Assembly (NCBI GenBank): GCA_036001465.1
Contig: DASYUH010000087.1
Location: 1 to 40,732, forward strand
DNA: 40,732 nucleotides
From: Candidatus Polarisedimenticolia bacterium
Lineage (GTDB): Bacteria > Acidobacteriota > Polarisedimenticolia > Gp22-AA2
Direction of reading: 5' to 3'
In this document: positions 25,851 to 33,094 of the stretch, piece after piece
How the letters are laid out: the number at the start of each line of letters is the position of its first letter
Numbering within the stretch: the stretch's first letter is position 1
Notes under the pieces: generated by a model
The model's input: the letters and a program-made list of their open reading frames with translations, nothing else
What the model was told of the DNA's origin: nothing
The model's database searches: none
Translations under genes and position numbers: made by a program

Positions 25851-26516
25851 ATGGCCCCAAGGCGCATCTGGATCATGGATGGCCACAACATGATCTTCGC
25901 GATCCCACCGCTGCAGCGGCTGCAGGTCTCCGACCGTCGCGAGGAGGCGCGCGGGGCCCTGGCGGACAGCCTGGAGCGTTTCGCGCTCGCGCGCGGGGAG
26001 AAGGTCCTCATCGTCTTCGATGGCCGCGAGCTGCCGCCGAGCTCCTTCGCCATCCGCAAGCCGTTGCTCGAGATCATCTACGCGCGGGGCGGCGAAGGGG
26101 CGGCGGACGTCCGCATCCTCCACGAGGCGAGGCTGCTCCTGGAGCGGGGATCCCCGGTCACCGTCGTGACCGACGACGTGAGCACCCTGGCCAGGGAGCT
26201 GCCGCGAGGAGCGCTTCACATGGGCGTGCGGGCGTTCTGGCTGAAGCACATCCAGATCGAGCCCGGCGAGGAGGGCAAGCGTGTCGAAGGGGACTTCTCG
26301 GATGTGGAACGCGAGATGATCCGGACCGCCATGACCGAGCCGATCCCCGGGCCCCGCCGCCTAGTCCCCGTGCACCAGGCCGGCGTGCCGCCGGGCCAGC
26401 TTGCCCGTGCTCCCGAGGAGACGAATCCCGAGCGGATTCGCCGGAAACGGGAGAAGGGGCGCCTTCGCCAGGAGCGCCGGCTCAAGCGGCGCGCGAAGCC
26501 CGGGCCGCGCCGCTGA
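25851..26516 (+). CDS. YacP/Rae1-like NYN-domain RNase
   Basis: 221 residues from ATG 25851. The N-terminus reads IWIMDGHNMIFAIPPLQRL, the NYN/PIN-like fold signature with the first catalytic Asp (DGHN), followed by LIVFDGRELPP and by VVTDDVSTLARE, the acidic positions that bind metal. This matches YacP (NYN_YacP), whose Bacillus homologue Rae1 is a ribosome-associated endoribonuclease. The C-terminal 60 residues are very basic (RKREKGRLRQERRLKRRAK), suitable for RNA or ribosome binding. The gene is convergent with the desaturase, with a 23-base gap. Confidence 0.7.
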   Translation: MAPRRIWIMDGHNMIFAIPPLQRLQVSDRREEARGALADSLERFALARGEKVLIVFDGRELPPSSFAIRKPLLEIIYARGGEGAADVRILHEARLLLERGSPVTVVTDDVSTLARELPRGALHMGVRAFWLKHIQIEPGEEGKRVEGDFSDVEREMIRTAMTEPIPGPRRLVPVHQAGVPPGQLARAPEETNPERIRRKREKGRLRQERRLKRRAKPGPRR

Positions 26517-26539
26517 CCGTCGGGGCGCTGAACAGCGAC

Positions 26540-27592
26540 TTAAGGAAGATGACGAGGCGCCGGTCGCTGCTGCCGGAGAAGCTCGCGCAGCCGGCGGTAG
26601 CCGACGAGCCGGCCGCGCTGCTCATCCCACAACCGGTAGGTGAACGACTTCATGCTGCCGAGCAGGGTGATCGGCCGCACGGTCTGAAAGAGCGGATCGG
26701 CCCGGTGGCATCGCTCGAGGTTGTAGTTCGGGATGCGCGGGCTCAGGTGGTGGATGTGGTGGAAGCCGATGTTTCCCGAGAACCACTGCAGGACCCTGGG
26801 CAGCTTGTAGAAGGAGCTTCCGTTGAGGGCCGCTTCCGCGAAGCCCCAGTTCTTGCGCCTCTGCCAGTACACTCCCTCGAACTGATGCTGCACGTAGAAC
26901 AGCCAGAGGCCCACCGTCCCGGTGATCATCATCAAGGGAAGCTGGATCATCATGTACGCCTTGATCCCGATGGTCAGGCTCATCACGACCGCGATGGCCA
27001 GAAGCGCTCCGTTCGTCCAGTGCACCCCCAGCCGCTCCCGCCTGCCGACCGTGGGCGAGGGGAACCTCTGGTGGATCAGGAACAGGTACAAAGGGGCCAC
27101 CACGAACAGCACGAAGGGATTGCGGAAGACCCGGTATCCGAAGCGCTTCCAGCGGGGCGCATCGACGTACTCCTGAACCGTGAGCGTCCAGATGTCACCG
27201 GTGCCGCGTCCGTCCAGATCTCCGGAGGTGGCGTGGTGCAGGGCGTGCTTCTGCCGCCACTGGTGATACGGCGTGAACGTCAGCACCCCCGTGACGAACC
27301 CCAGGACGTGATTGGCTCGCTGCGACCTGAAGAACGAGCCGTGCCCGCAATCGTGAAAGATGATGAAGATGCGAATCATGAAACCGGCTGCGGCGACGGC
27401 GACCGCGAGGGTCAGCCAGTAGGAAAGACCGAGCGTCCAGATCGCCAGGCCGTAGAGAGCCAGGAATGGGACGAGGCTGTTGACGATCTGCCAGATGCTC
27501 TTGGCGAGCCTCGGATCCTGATGCTTGGTGATGGCTTGTTTCCAGGACAGCATGTGCGCCGGCGCTCCTTGGTCTGCCCCTGTGAAACTCAT
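26540..27592 (-). CDS. membrane fatty acid desaturase
   Basis: 350 residues with the three histidine boxes of membrane di-iron desaturases: HDCGHGSF at about 80-87, HQWRQKHALHHA at about 110-121 (HxxHH), and FHHIHHLSP at about 278-286. Four hydrophobic helices are arranged around them (IVNSLVPFLALYGLAIWTL and others). The pattern fits the acyl-lipid omega-6/delta-12 type desaturase group, which introduces double bonds into membrane lipids using ferredoxin or cytochrome b5-type electrons. The exact regiospecificity cannot be read. The gene is isolated, with its own upstream spacer of 117 bases. Confidence 0.85.
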   Translation of the reverse strand: MSFTGADQGAPAHMLSWKQAITKHQDPRLAKSIWQIVNSLVPFLALYGLAIWTLGLSYWLTLAVAVAAAGFMIRIFIIFHDCGHGSFFRSQRANHVLGFVTGVLTFTPYHQWRQKHALHHATSGDLDGRGTGDIWTLTVQEYVDAPRWKRFGYRVFRNPFVLFVVAPLYLFLIHQRFPSPTVGRRERLGVHWTNGALLAIAVVMSLTIGIKAYMMIQLPLMMITGTVGLWLFYVQHQFEGVYWQRRKNWGFAEAALNGSSFYKLPRVLQWFSGNIGFHHIHHLSPRIPNYNLERCHRADPLFQTVRPITLLGSMKSFTYRLWDEQRGRLVGYRRLRELLRQQRPAPRHLP

Positions 27593-27709
27593 GATGGAGG
27601 AGGGGTTTCGCCTGCTCCCATACTAGCATGGTTCCGGCCTTGAATCGGGTCAAGCCGAGCACCATATTGAAACTCCGGAAACATCGATGGCCCCAAGGAG
27701 GGACATGTG

Positions 27710-28138
27710 ATGCTGAAGCAGGTCGCCCGAGTCGGAATCCCGCTCCTCGTCCTCCTGATGCTGGCCACACCCGCGCTGGCCAAGAAGAGGAAGGGCCCCC
27801 TCGAGTACGGCACGTGGAAGGTCCGGATCACCCCGGATGCCGAGGCCGCCAAGCGCGGGGAGAAGGCGTCCGAGGACACCCTGGTGCTGCTGCAGGGGAT
27901 CTTCCGGTCGGATGGCTGGTCTCTCTACGGCTTCGCCCCGGTCGGCTACACCATCAAGGACAACGCGTTCGTCGCCGACGTCGAGAGCGGCAAGAGCGGC
28001 CGTCTGCGCTGGACCGGAATCATCAACGGCGACGCGATCGCCGGACGGCTGGACTGGACCATGAAGGACGGCACCTTGCTGACCTACACCTATTCGGGGT
28101 CGCGGGCCGAATCCGAAGCCGCCAAGAAGAAGCGTTAG
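27710..28138 (+). CDS. small exported protein, unknown function
   Basis: 142 residues. ATG 27710 (codon 2 of a frame that could also begin at GTG 27707) follows AAGGAGGGA. A signal peptide (VGIPLLVLLMLATPALA) precedes a Lys-rich start and a beta-rich domain with WSLYGFAPVGYTIKDN and GIINGDAIAGRLDWTMKDGT. It looks like a single lipocalin/beta-barrel-like fold in which a substance-by-treatment comparison cannot be made by eye. I do not recognise a family. It is probably periplasmic. A small inverted repeat CCCGG-CTA-CCGGG just after the stop (28142-28154) overlaps the end of the convergent gene and may end both transcripts. Confidence 0.65.
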   Translation: MLKQVARVGIPLLVLLMLATPALAKKRKGPLEYGTWKVRITPDAEAAKRGEKASEDTLVLLQGIFRSDGWSLYGFAPVGYTIKDNAFVADVESGKSGRLRWTGIINGDAIAGRLDWTMKDGTLLTYTYSGSRAESEAAKKKR

Positions 28139-28146
28139 GAGCCCGG

Positions 28147-28743
28147 CTACCGGGAGCCCCCCGCCTGCGAGGCCCGTCGCTCCAGGATGGCGCGCCCCAG
28201 CAGGTAGGCGCCCAAAATCATCGGGGCGAGCGGCCACCAGTCCTCCACCCAGTCCAGGGAGACTCCGAAGCGGGTGTGCAGGAGCATGATGAACCCGACG
28301 GTGACGAGGGTGGCGCCCCCGAAGATGGAGCCGCGGATCCCCGGCGCCTTGAAATCCTCCGGCAGGTCGATGGAGGGGTTTCCGGCGAGGGCATCGTTGT
28401 AGAGGGACGCGCGGCGCGCCGCGTCGATGATGTTGTAGAGCCAGAAGAACGCCATGAAGAGCGCCAGGAGCGGGACGAGCTTTTCGACCGCCCCCGAGGA
28501 GATGATGGTGATCAGGCTGGCGACCACCCCCGCGTGCACGAACCCTCGCTGGTAGTAGCCGACGTACACCTGTCCCAGCCCGGGCATCGCCGAGAGGATT
28601 GCGGCGAAGGCCGGCGACTTGCTCCGCGCGTCCCGCATCCGGAACGGCGCCGCGACCAGCGGCGGCGCCTGGGGATAGCCGGGCGCCTGTCCGGTCTCTG
28701 GCTGGCGCGAGTAGGGCGTTGGCGATTCCTGCGTGGCGTTCAT
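28147..28743 (-). CDS. TM2-like small membrane protein of the sigma-factor operon
   Basis: 198 residues from ATG 28743. A Pro/Gln-rich cytosolic N-terminus is followed by AILSAMPGLGQVYVGYYQRG, the turn-containing signature seen in TM2-type and related membrane proteins, and then four hydrophobic helices, the last pair (GSIFGGATLVTVGFIMLL and WWPLAPMILGAYLLG) resembling LiaI/LiaF-like transmembrane regions. The start overlaps the stop of the anti-sigma gene by one base (TGATG), which indicates translational coupling. It is the last gene of an ECF sigma / anti-sigma / membrane-protein operon and probably helps sense envelope state; this is inference from context. Confidence 0.65.
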   Translation of the reverse strand: MNATQESPTPYSRQPETGQAPGYPQAPPLVAAPFRMRDARSKSPAFAAILSAMPGLGQVYVGYYQRGFVHAGVVASLITIISSGAVEKLVPLLALFMAFFWLYNIIDAARRASLYNDALAGNPSIDLPEDFKAPGIRGSIFGGATLVTVGFIMLLHTRFGVSLDWVEDWWPLAPMILGAYLLGRAILERRASQAGGSR

Positions 28744-29612
28744 CAGCGTTCTCCTTCGTCGTCTTGGGCGTCCACCGTTCCGTTCGTGTCCTTCGTCGCT
28801 TCCTGAGACGCAACCCGGTCCCACACGGTTCCAAGATCCTGCATGAGCCGGTCCCAGGTCCTCGACGAGCGCCGCTGCACCTCGGCCACCAGGTCGCGCG
28901 TTCTGCCCTTCACCCCCGTCCTGGTCTCCTCCCAGCGCGAGCGCACCGCCGTGCGGATCCGGGGGACCTCGTCCCCGAGGGCCGCGGCCGGCGCCGACTC
29001 CTGCACCGTCCGGACGAGATCGAGCGCCTTGCCCGGCACGCCCGCGAACGGGGCATTGGGTGTGCCGAACAGGATGAGGAGGGCGATCGATCCCGCGTAG
29101 GCCCCCTCCCAGGCGATTCTCGGGCGCCGGGCGAGCCGCCGGCAGGCGTCGCGAAGGCGGGCCCCGAGGCGTGCCGGGAGCGTCTCCCGCCGCGAGGTCC
29201 GGGCGAGGACGTCGGCGACGAAGCGGGCGCCCGGCTCGATCTCGGCGAGGGGCGGGAGATCGGTCGCCAGCCGCACGAGGGCCGCCGCCAGCCCGGCGCA
29301 CTCCCCGCACCCTTCGAGGTGCATTCGGACCAGGTCGTCATCCACCGGCGCGAGAAGCCGGTCGGCGTGGTCGCACAGCCGGCCCTGGGCGCGGCCGCAG
29401 GCCGGTCCGCTGGTGCGCGCCAGGACCGCCCCGAGGAGATCCGCGGGGGGCGCGATCGGGGCCCCCTCGTCCCCGGCGAGGTCCCGCAGCGCGCGGCAGT
29501 CGCGGCAGGAGAGCAGGTGCTCCTCGGCCTCGTTGCGCGAGGCGGAGTCCAGCCGCCCTTCCAGCAGGTCGTCAAGGCGGTCCATGAATCTCCGGCAGCG
29601 GTCGTCGGTCAC
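28743..29612 (-). CDS. zinc-finger anti-sigma factor
   Basis: 289 residues from GTG 29612, with GGAG embedded in the end of the upstream sigma gene. The N-terminus has the ZAS motif HLLSCRDC (H-x3-C-x2-C) and a second similar site HLEGCGEC further on (about residues 98-105), a duplicated zinc-binding domain. A single hydrophobic helix (AGSIALLILFG, about 172-182) anchors it in the membrane, and a Arg/Glu-rich extracytoplasmic tail follows. Its job would be to bind and inhibit the ECF sigma factor encoded immediately before it (three-base gap), releasing it upon an envelope or redox signal. Confidence 0.8.
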   Translation of the reverse strand: MTDDRCRRFMDRLDDLLEGRLDSASRNEAEEHLLSCRDCRALRDLAGDEGAPIAPPADLLGAVLARTSGPACGRAQGRLCDHADRLLAPVDDDLVRMHLEGCGECAGLAAALVRLATDLPPLAEIEPGARFVADVLARTSRRETLPARLGARLRDACRRLARRPRIAWEGAYAGSIALLILFGTPNAPFAGVPGKALDLVRTVQESAPAAALGDEVPRIRTAVRSRWEETRTGVKGRTRDLVAEVQRRSSRTWDRLMQDLGTVWDRVASQEATKDTNGTVDAQDDEGER

Positions 29613-29615
29613 GCG

Positions 29616-30224
29616 TCACGCTCCGTAGGAGGGATCGAGCCGCCGCACCCGCGCGGCAAGGTCGAGCCGCGCCCGGTTGCAGCGCGACTTGACCGTCCCG
29701 GTCGGAATGTCCAGCAGGGTCGCGATCTCCTCCACTTTCAAGCCCTGGATCTCCTTCAGCATGAGGATCTCCCGGTCGGAATCGCTCATCCGGTCCATGG
29801 CGCGGTAGAGCAGGTCGCGCGCCGAGCGGGCCACGGAAGCCTCCTCCGGCGTGGGGGCGGTCGAGGCAACCTGCACCGTCTCCTCGATGACCACGTCGGC
29901 CGCGGGGGGACGCGCCTTCCGGCGCCTCAGGGCGTCGATGCAGGCGTTGCGGGACAGGCGCAGCATCCAGGGGAGGAACGCCTCGTCCCCGTGGAAGGTG
30001 TCCAGGCGTTCGTAGATGCGGACGAAGATCTCCTGCGCCACATCCCGCGCCTCCTCGGCATTGCGCATGTAGTGACAGGCGATGGCGAACGCCCGCCCCT
30101 GGAAGCGGCGCACGAGCGCCTCCCAGGCGAGCTCGTCGCCCTGCCGGCACCGTTCGAGGAGCGTCGCGACGTCCAGCAATCCTGTCTCCCGCCGTGTCCC
30201 GAGGCTCCCGGCGGCCTCCGCCAC
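29616..30224 (-). CDS. ECF-type RNA polymerase sigma factor
   Basis: 202 residues from GTG 30224; TTG at 30179 behind GGGAGACAGGA is an alternative and would remove a weak N-terminal extension. Region 2 is clear (ARDVAQEIFVRIYERLDTF, then WMLRLSRNACIDALRRRKA), and region 4 has the helix-turn-helix SDSDREILMLKEIQGLKVEE with IPTGTVKSRCNRARLDLA. It is of the RpoE-like group. It is cotranscribed with its anti-sigma partner and lies 104 bases downstream of the selenoprotein gene on the same strand, so the thioredoxin-like protein may be part of its operon. Confidence 0.85.
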   Translation of the reverse strand: MAEAAGSLGTRRETGLLDVATLLERCRQGDELAWEALVRRFQGRAFAIACHYMRNAEEARDVAQEIFVRIYERLDTFHGDEAFLPWMLRLSRNACIDALRRRKARPPAADVVIEETVQVASTAPTPEEASVARSARDLLYRAMDRMSDSDREILMLKEIQGLKVEEIATLLDIPTGTVKSRCNRARLDLAARVRRLDPSYGA

Positions 30225-30328
30225 CCCGCCCGCCCGGCCCTCGTGACAAAGAAGACGGATGGTGGCGTCGCCTGGTTCGAAGATTATCCGGCTACCCGGC
30301 CCGTTCCGGCCCTCTCACGGGGCCCCGG

Positions 30329-30898
30329 TCACCGGAGCCAGACCGACGCCTTGCGGGTCCATTCGCTCCCCGGGTACCTGTCCTGGAGCGCCCTGGCCGT
30401 GGTGCCGAGGCGCCCGGCGTCCTGGCTCGCCTTGTAGGCGGACACTCCCGCCCAGTAACAGGCCTCGGGGGCGGCCCCGGCGCCGGGAAAGCGCTCGCAC
30501 GCCGCACGCAGGCGCCTCTCCGCTTCGACGTAGTCCTGCTTCTGAAAGTGGAGTTTCCCCAGGCCGAGCTCGAGCTGGGCCAGGAAGTCGCCGACCGGGA
30601 GAAAGCCCTCGATCCGATGCCTCTCGACTCCGTCAGGGTCGAGAATGAGCTGCGTCGGGGTCCACTGGGCGTTGAATCGCTGGAACGTCGGCTTCTGCTC
30701 TTTGATGTGCGCCCGGACCGGAACGAACTGATCGGTCACCGTCTTGACGACGCGGGGATCCGGATAGACCTCGGCTTCCAGCCGAGCGCATCCCCCTCAC
30801 ATGGGGGCCGCGGTGAAGTCGAGTAGAACCGGCTTCCCGGCGGCCCTGGACTCGTTGAGGGCGGCGTCAACGTCCTTCAGCCAGCTGATTTCCGGCAT
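30329..30898 (-). CDS. thioredoxin-like selenoprotein with UGGC motif and TPR-like tail
   Basis: 189 residues if the in-frame TGA at 30799-30797 is read as selenocysteine (U34). The ATG at 30898 follows GGAGG. The sequence before the TGA ends LLDFTAAPM, the beta-strand that normally precedes a thioredoxin CxxC. Directly after it, in the same frame, comes GGCARLEAEVYPDPRVV, giving U-G-G-C (U34/C37) in place of C-x-x-C. The frame then continues without interruption: FVPVRAHIKEQ, the cis-Pro loop WTPTQLILDPDG (about 83-94), and a helical TPR-like tail (GKLHFQKQDYVEAERRL to PGSEWTRKA). A stem-loop suited to bacterial Sec insertion begins immediately after the TGA. Conventional gene callers would split this gene. 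A nonsense mutation is the alternative, but the position and hairpin argue against it. It is probably a cytosolic thiol/peroxide reductant. Confidence 0.8.
30754..30799 (-). promoter_or_regulatory. bSECIS-like stem-loop after the UGA codon
   Basis: Immediately 3' of the TGA (30799-30797) the minus strand can fold into a two-tier hairpin. The upper stem is seven perfect pairs, CTCGGCT (30786-30780) with AGCCGAG (30776-30770), around the loop GGA. The lower stem is six pairs, GGGGAT (30795-30790) with ATCCCC (30759-30754). The apical loop starts 17 bases after the UGA and begins with G. Both agree with the general rules for bacterial SECIS elements (loop 16-37 bases downstream, G in its first two positions). 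Confidence 0.65.
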
Positions 30899-30983
30899 GC
30901 GAGCCTCCATCGGAATGTGGTCCTGCCTGCTATACACCCGGGCCGAAGCACGTGTCAACGCGCGACCCTGGGGCGCCACCCCG

Positions 30984-31014
30984 TTGTGCCGCCCGGGGCA
31001 ACTCGGGTTATGAT
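30984..31014 (+). promoter_or_regulatory. candidate sigma-70-type promoter for the peroxiredoxin
   Basis: TTGTGC (30984-30989) and TATGAT (31009-31014) are separated by 19 bases, 30 bases before the GTG start of the peroxiredoxin gene. The -10 is good and the spacing is slightly long. It lies in the spacer shared with the divergent selenoprotein gene. Confidence 0.3.
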
Positions 31015-31044
31015 GACGGCTCAAACCCAAGCAGGAGGTGGACC

Positions 31045-31704
31045 GTGGCACTACGAATCGGGGACGAAGCACCCAATTTCACGGCTCAGACAACCCAGGG
31101 CACCATCAAGTTCCACGAGTGGATCGGGAACGGATGGGCGATCCTGTTCTCGCATCCGAAAGACTTCACGCCGGTGTGCACGACCGAGCTCGGTTACCTG
31201 GCCGGCCTGCAGCCGCAGTTCGAGTCGCGCAGCTGCAAGATCATGGGACTGAGCATCGACTCGGTCGAAGACCATGGACGCTGGTCCAAGGACATCGAGG
31301 AGACCCAGGGACATCCCGTCAAGTATCCGGTGATCGGCGACTCCGATCTGAACGTCGCGAAGCTCTACGACATGATCCATCCGGAGGCCAGCGGAGAGGC
31401 CAAGGGGCGGACCGCCCAGGACAACGCGACCATCCGATCGGTGTTCATCATCGGCCCGGACAAGAAGGTCAAGGCGATGCTGACCTATCCGATGAGCACC
31501 GGCCGCAACTTCGACGAGGTGCTGCGACTGCTGGACTCGATCCAGCTCACCGCGAAGCACAAGGTGGCGACGCCGGTCAACTGGAAGCAGGGGCAGGACG
31601 TGATCATCGTTCCGGCGGTCAGCGACGACGAAGCCAGGCAGCGTTTCCCGGGCGGCTGGAAGTCGCCGAAGCCGTACCTCCGAATCGTCCCGCAGCCGAA
31701 GTGA
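31045..31704 (+). CDS. 1-Cys peroxiredoxin (Prx6-type)
   Basis: 219 residues from GTG 31045, behind GCAGGAGGTGG. The peroxidatic cysteine lies in DFTPVCTTELGYLAGL (PVCTTE, about residue 46-51), the Prx6 form of the motif, and IGDSDLNVAKLYDMI plus the C-terminal extension VNWKQGQDVIIVP and PKPYLRIVPQP also belong to the Prx6 group. A resolving Cys in the C-terminal arm is not apparent, so it should be a 1-Cys enzyme that needs an external thiol reductant. The divergent selenocysteine thioredoxin-like gene and the following TlpA-like gene are candidates. It would reduce H2O2 and organic peroxides in the cytosol. A strong hairpin follows the stop. Confidence 0.88.
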   Translation: MALRIGDEAPNFTAQTTQGTIKFHEWIGNGWAILFSHPKDFTPVCTTELGYLAGLQPQFESRSCKIMGLSIDSVEDHGRWSKDIEETQGHPVKYPVIGDSDLNVAKLYDMIHPEASGEAKGRTAQDNATIRSVFIIGPDKKVKAMLTYPMSTGRNFDEVLRLLDSIQLTAKHKVATPVNWKQGQDVIIVPAVSDDEARQRFPGGWKSPKPYLRIVPQPK

Positions 31705-31720
31705 CCGCGTCGCACCCTAT

Positions 31721-31755
31721 CGGGGCGGGCCGCCCTTCACCGGCGGCCCGCCTCG
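31721..31755 (+). terminator. GC-rich terminator-like hairpin after the peroxiredoxin gene
   Basis: An 11-bp perfect stem, GGCGGGCCGCC (31724-31734) with GGCGGCCCGCC (31742-31752), is extended to 14 pairs by flanking bases with one G-U pair, around a 7-base loop. It is followed by a pyrimidine-rich stretch (GACTCCCCCCTT), not by a clean T-run. It most likely ends or attenuates the peroxiredoxin transcript. Confidence 0.55.
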
Positions 31756-31797
31756 ACTCCCCCCTTCCGAATCCCGGGCCCGGTGACTGAATCCCGC

Positions 31798-32436
31798 ATG
31801 TCGCGCGTCGCCGCCATCCTCGCCTTGGCGGCCCTCCCCTGGGGCGGAACCGCCGCGGGAACTCCCACTCCCGTCCCTGAAGACGCGCGAGGCGGCTTCG
31901 TCGATCGGGAAGGACGCCCGCACGATCTCTCGGAATTCCGCGGCTCCATCGTGGTCGTCAACTTCTGGGCCACCTGGTGCATCCCCTGCCGGCACGAGAT
32001 GCCCCTGTTCGTCGACCTGGCGGCGCGCCGTGCCCGGGACGGCGTCGTGGTCGTCGGCGCCGCCGCGGACGACCGCGCGAACTTGCCGGAGGTGGAGCGG
32101 CTCGCGGGCGATCTCGGAATCCGCTTTCCAATCTGGCTGGGTGCGACGACGGTGGACATGGCACGGCTCGGGCTGGGAAGCGCGCTCCCCGCGACGGCGG
32201 TCCTCGACCGCGACGGCGCCGTCGTCCTGCGGGTCGACGGTGTGGTCGACGCGCCGGGGCTCGAGTCCTGGATCGAGTGGCTGCTCGGCGACCGCGCGGC
32301 GCCGGCACCGCCCGTGCCGATCGACACCGGCGCAGGGACGCCGGCCCCCGGCCATCACGAGCACGGGCACGACGGCCACGATCATGCTCACGGACCCGCG
32401 GTCGGGCTCGACGGCCCGTCCCTGGTCCCCAGCTGA
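31798..32436 (+). CDS. TlpA-like thioredoxin-fold protein with His-rich tail
   Basis: 212 residues from ATG 31798 (GTG 31783 is an alternative). A signal sequence (VAAILALAALPWGGTAAG) precedes a TlpA/ResA domain with the redox motif VNFWATWCIPCRHEMPLFV (WCIPC) and the cis-Pro site ALPATAVLDRDG. It should be a periplasmic thiol-disulfide reductase, possibly for cytochrome c maturation or metal-site thiols. The C-terminal 40 residues are unusual: GHHEHGHDGHDHAHG is a His/Asp-rich segment that could bind Ni, Zn or Cu. It follows the peroxiredoxin gene and its terminator-like hairpin. Another hairpin (GGCGGTCC-GGG-GGACCGCC, 32460-32478) lies just after its stop. Confidence 0.8.
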   Translation: MSRVAAILALAALPWGGTAAGTPTPVPEDARGGFVDREGRPHDLSEFRGSIVVVNFWATWCIPCRHEMPLFVDLAARRARDGVVVVGAAADDRANLPEVERLAGDLGIRFPIWLGATTVDMARLGLGSALPATAVLDRDGAVVLRVDGVVDAPGLESWIEWLLGDRAAPAPPVPIDTGAGTPAPGHHEHGHDGHDHAHGPAVGLDGPSLVPS

Positions 32437-32592
32437 CCCCTCTGACCCGGCGAGGGCCGGGCGGTCCGGGGGACCGCCGAAGAGACGAAGCACCGCTGGA
32501 TTTTCAGCGCGCGCTACATCCACATCGACGTCCCGCGGGCGAGCCGGCGCCTGACGCTGACCTACCGGGTCCTCCCCCGCCTGACGGCGGGC

Positions 32593-32991
32593 GTGGAGTA
32601 CAACCCGCGCGCGGACGAGGTGGCGCCGCTTCTGAACTGGCTGGCCGTCCCCGAGACGGCCAGGCAGCCGGCGTTGATGTTCGGCGCCAGCACCGACCGG
32701 CTCGGGACCCCCTCGGGCCGCGCCTATTACGCCACCCTGAGCAAGAGCCTGGAGCGCTGGCTCCGGGTGCCCATCGCGCCCTACGCCGGAGCGGCTTACG
32801 GCACCTGCGACGACCGCCTGCGCGCCATCGGCGGCGTGAACGTTTCGGTCACCGAGCGACTCTACGCCATGGTGACCTACAACGGGGAGGACATCCATTC
32901 GATCGTCAGCCTGTCGCAGGGCCGGCAGACGTTCTCGCTCCTGTATCTGAACGGCGGGGATCTCGGCGCCGCCTGGAACGTGACCTTCTAG
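32593..32991 (+). CDS. hypothetical beta-rich protein with damaged or unclear 5' end
   Basis: The first acceptable start in this frame is GTG 32593 (132 residues), but clear coding sequence in the same frame reaches back to about 32479 (KHRWIFSARYIHIDVPRASR) with no start codon before the nearest stop at 32443. Another frame starting at ATG 32383, inside the end of the TlpA-like gene, reads into this region and would join it if one G were added to the GGGGG run at 32468-32472. So the gene probably begins near 32383 and carries a one-base deletion, real or from sequencing. The product has alternating polar/aromatic strands (YYATLSKSLERWL, ERLYAMVTYNGED, FSLLYLNGGDLG) like an outer-membrane or secreted beta protein. 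I recognise no family. Confidence 0.5.
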   Translation: MEYNPRADEVAPLLNWLAVPETARQPALMFGASTDRLGTPSGRAYYATLSKSLERWLRVPIAPYAGAAYGTCDDRLRAIGGVNVSVTERLYAMVTYNGEDIHSIVSLSQGRQTFSLLYLNGGDLGAAWNVTF

Positions 32992-33094
32992 AGGACCGCC
33001 GCTCCCCTACGCACTTTCCCCCTCCCGGAATACGGTGATCACCTGATGGAGATCGCCGGGCCGATCGTCTATGTGGAGGGTCCAAGGAGGACAC

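Noticed and set aside
32434-32445. Two in-frame TGAs between the TlpA-like gene and the next frame as Sec codons
   Set aside because: They follow the natural end of the TlpA domain, lie three codons apart, and no CxxC-like context or downstream SECIS-like structure fits.
32460-32478. Hairpin GGCGGTCC-GGG-GGACCGCC after the TlpA-like gene as a definite terminator
   Set aside because: It has no T-run and falls within the probable 5' coding part of the next, frameshifted gene, so its role is ambiguous; mentioned only in the gene entry.
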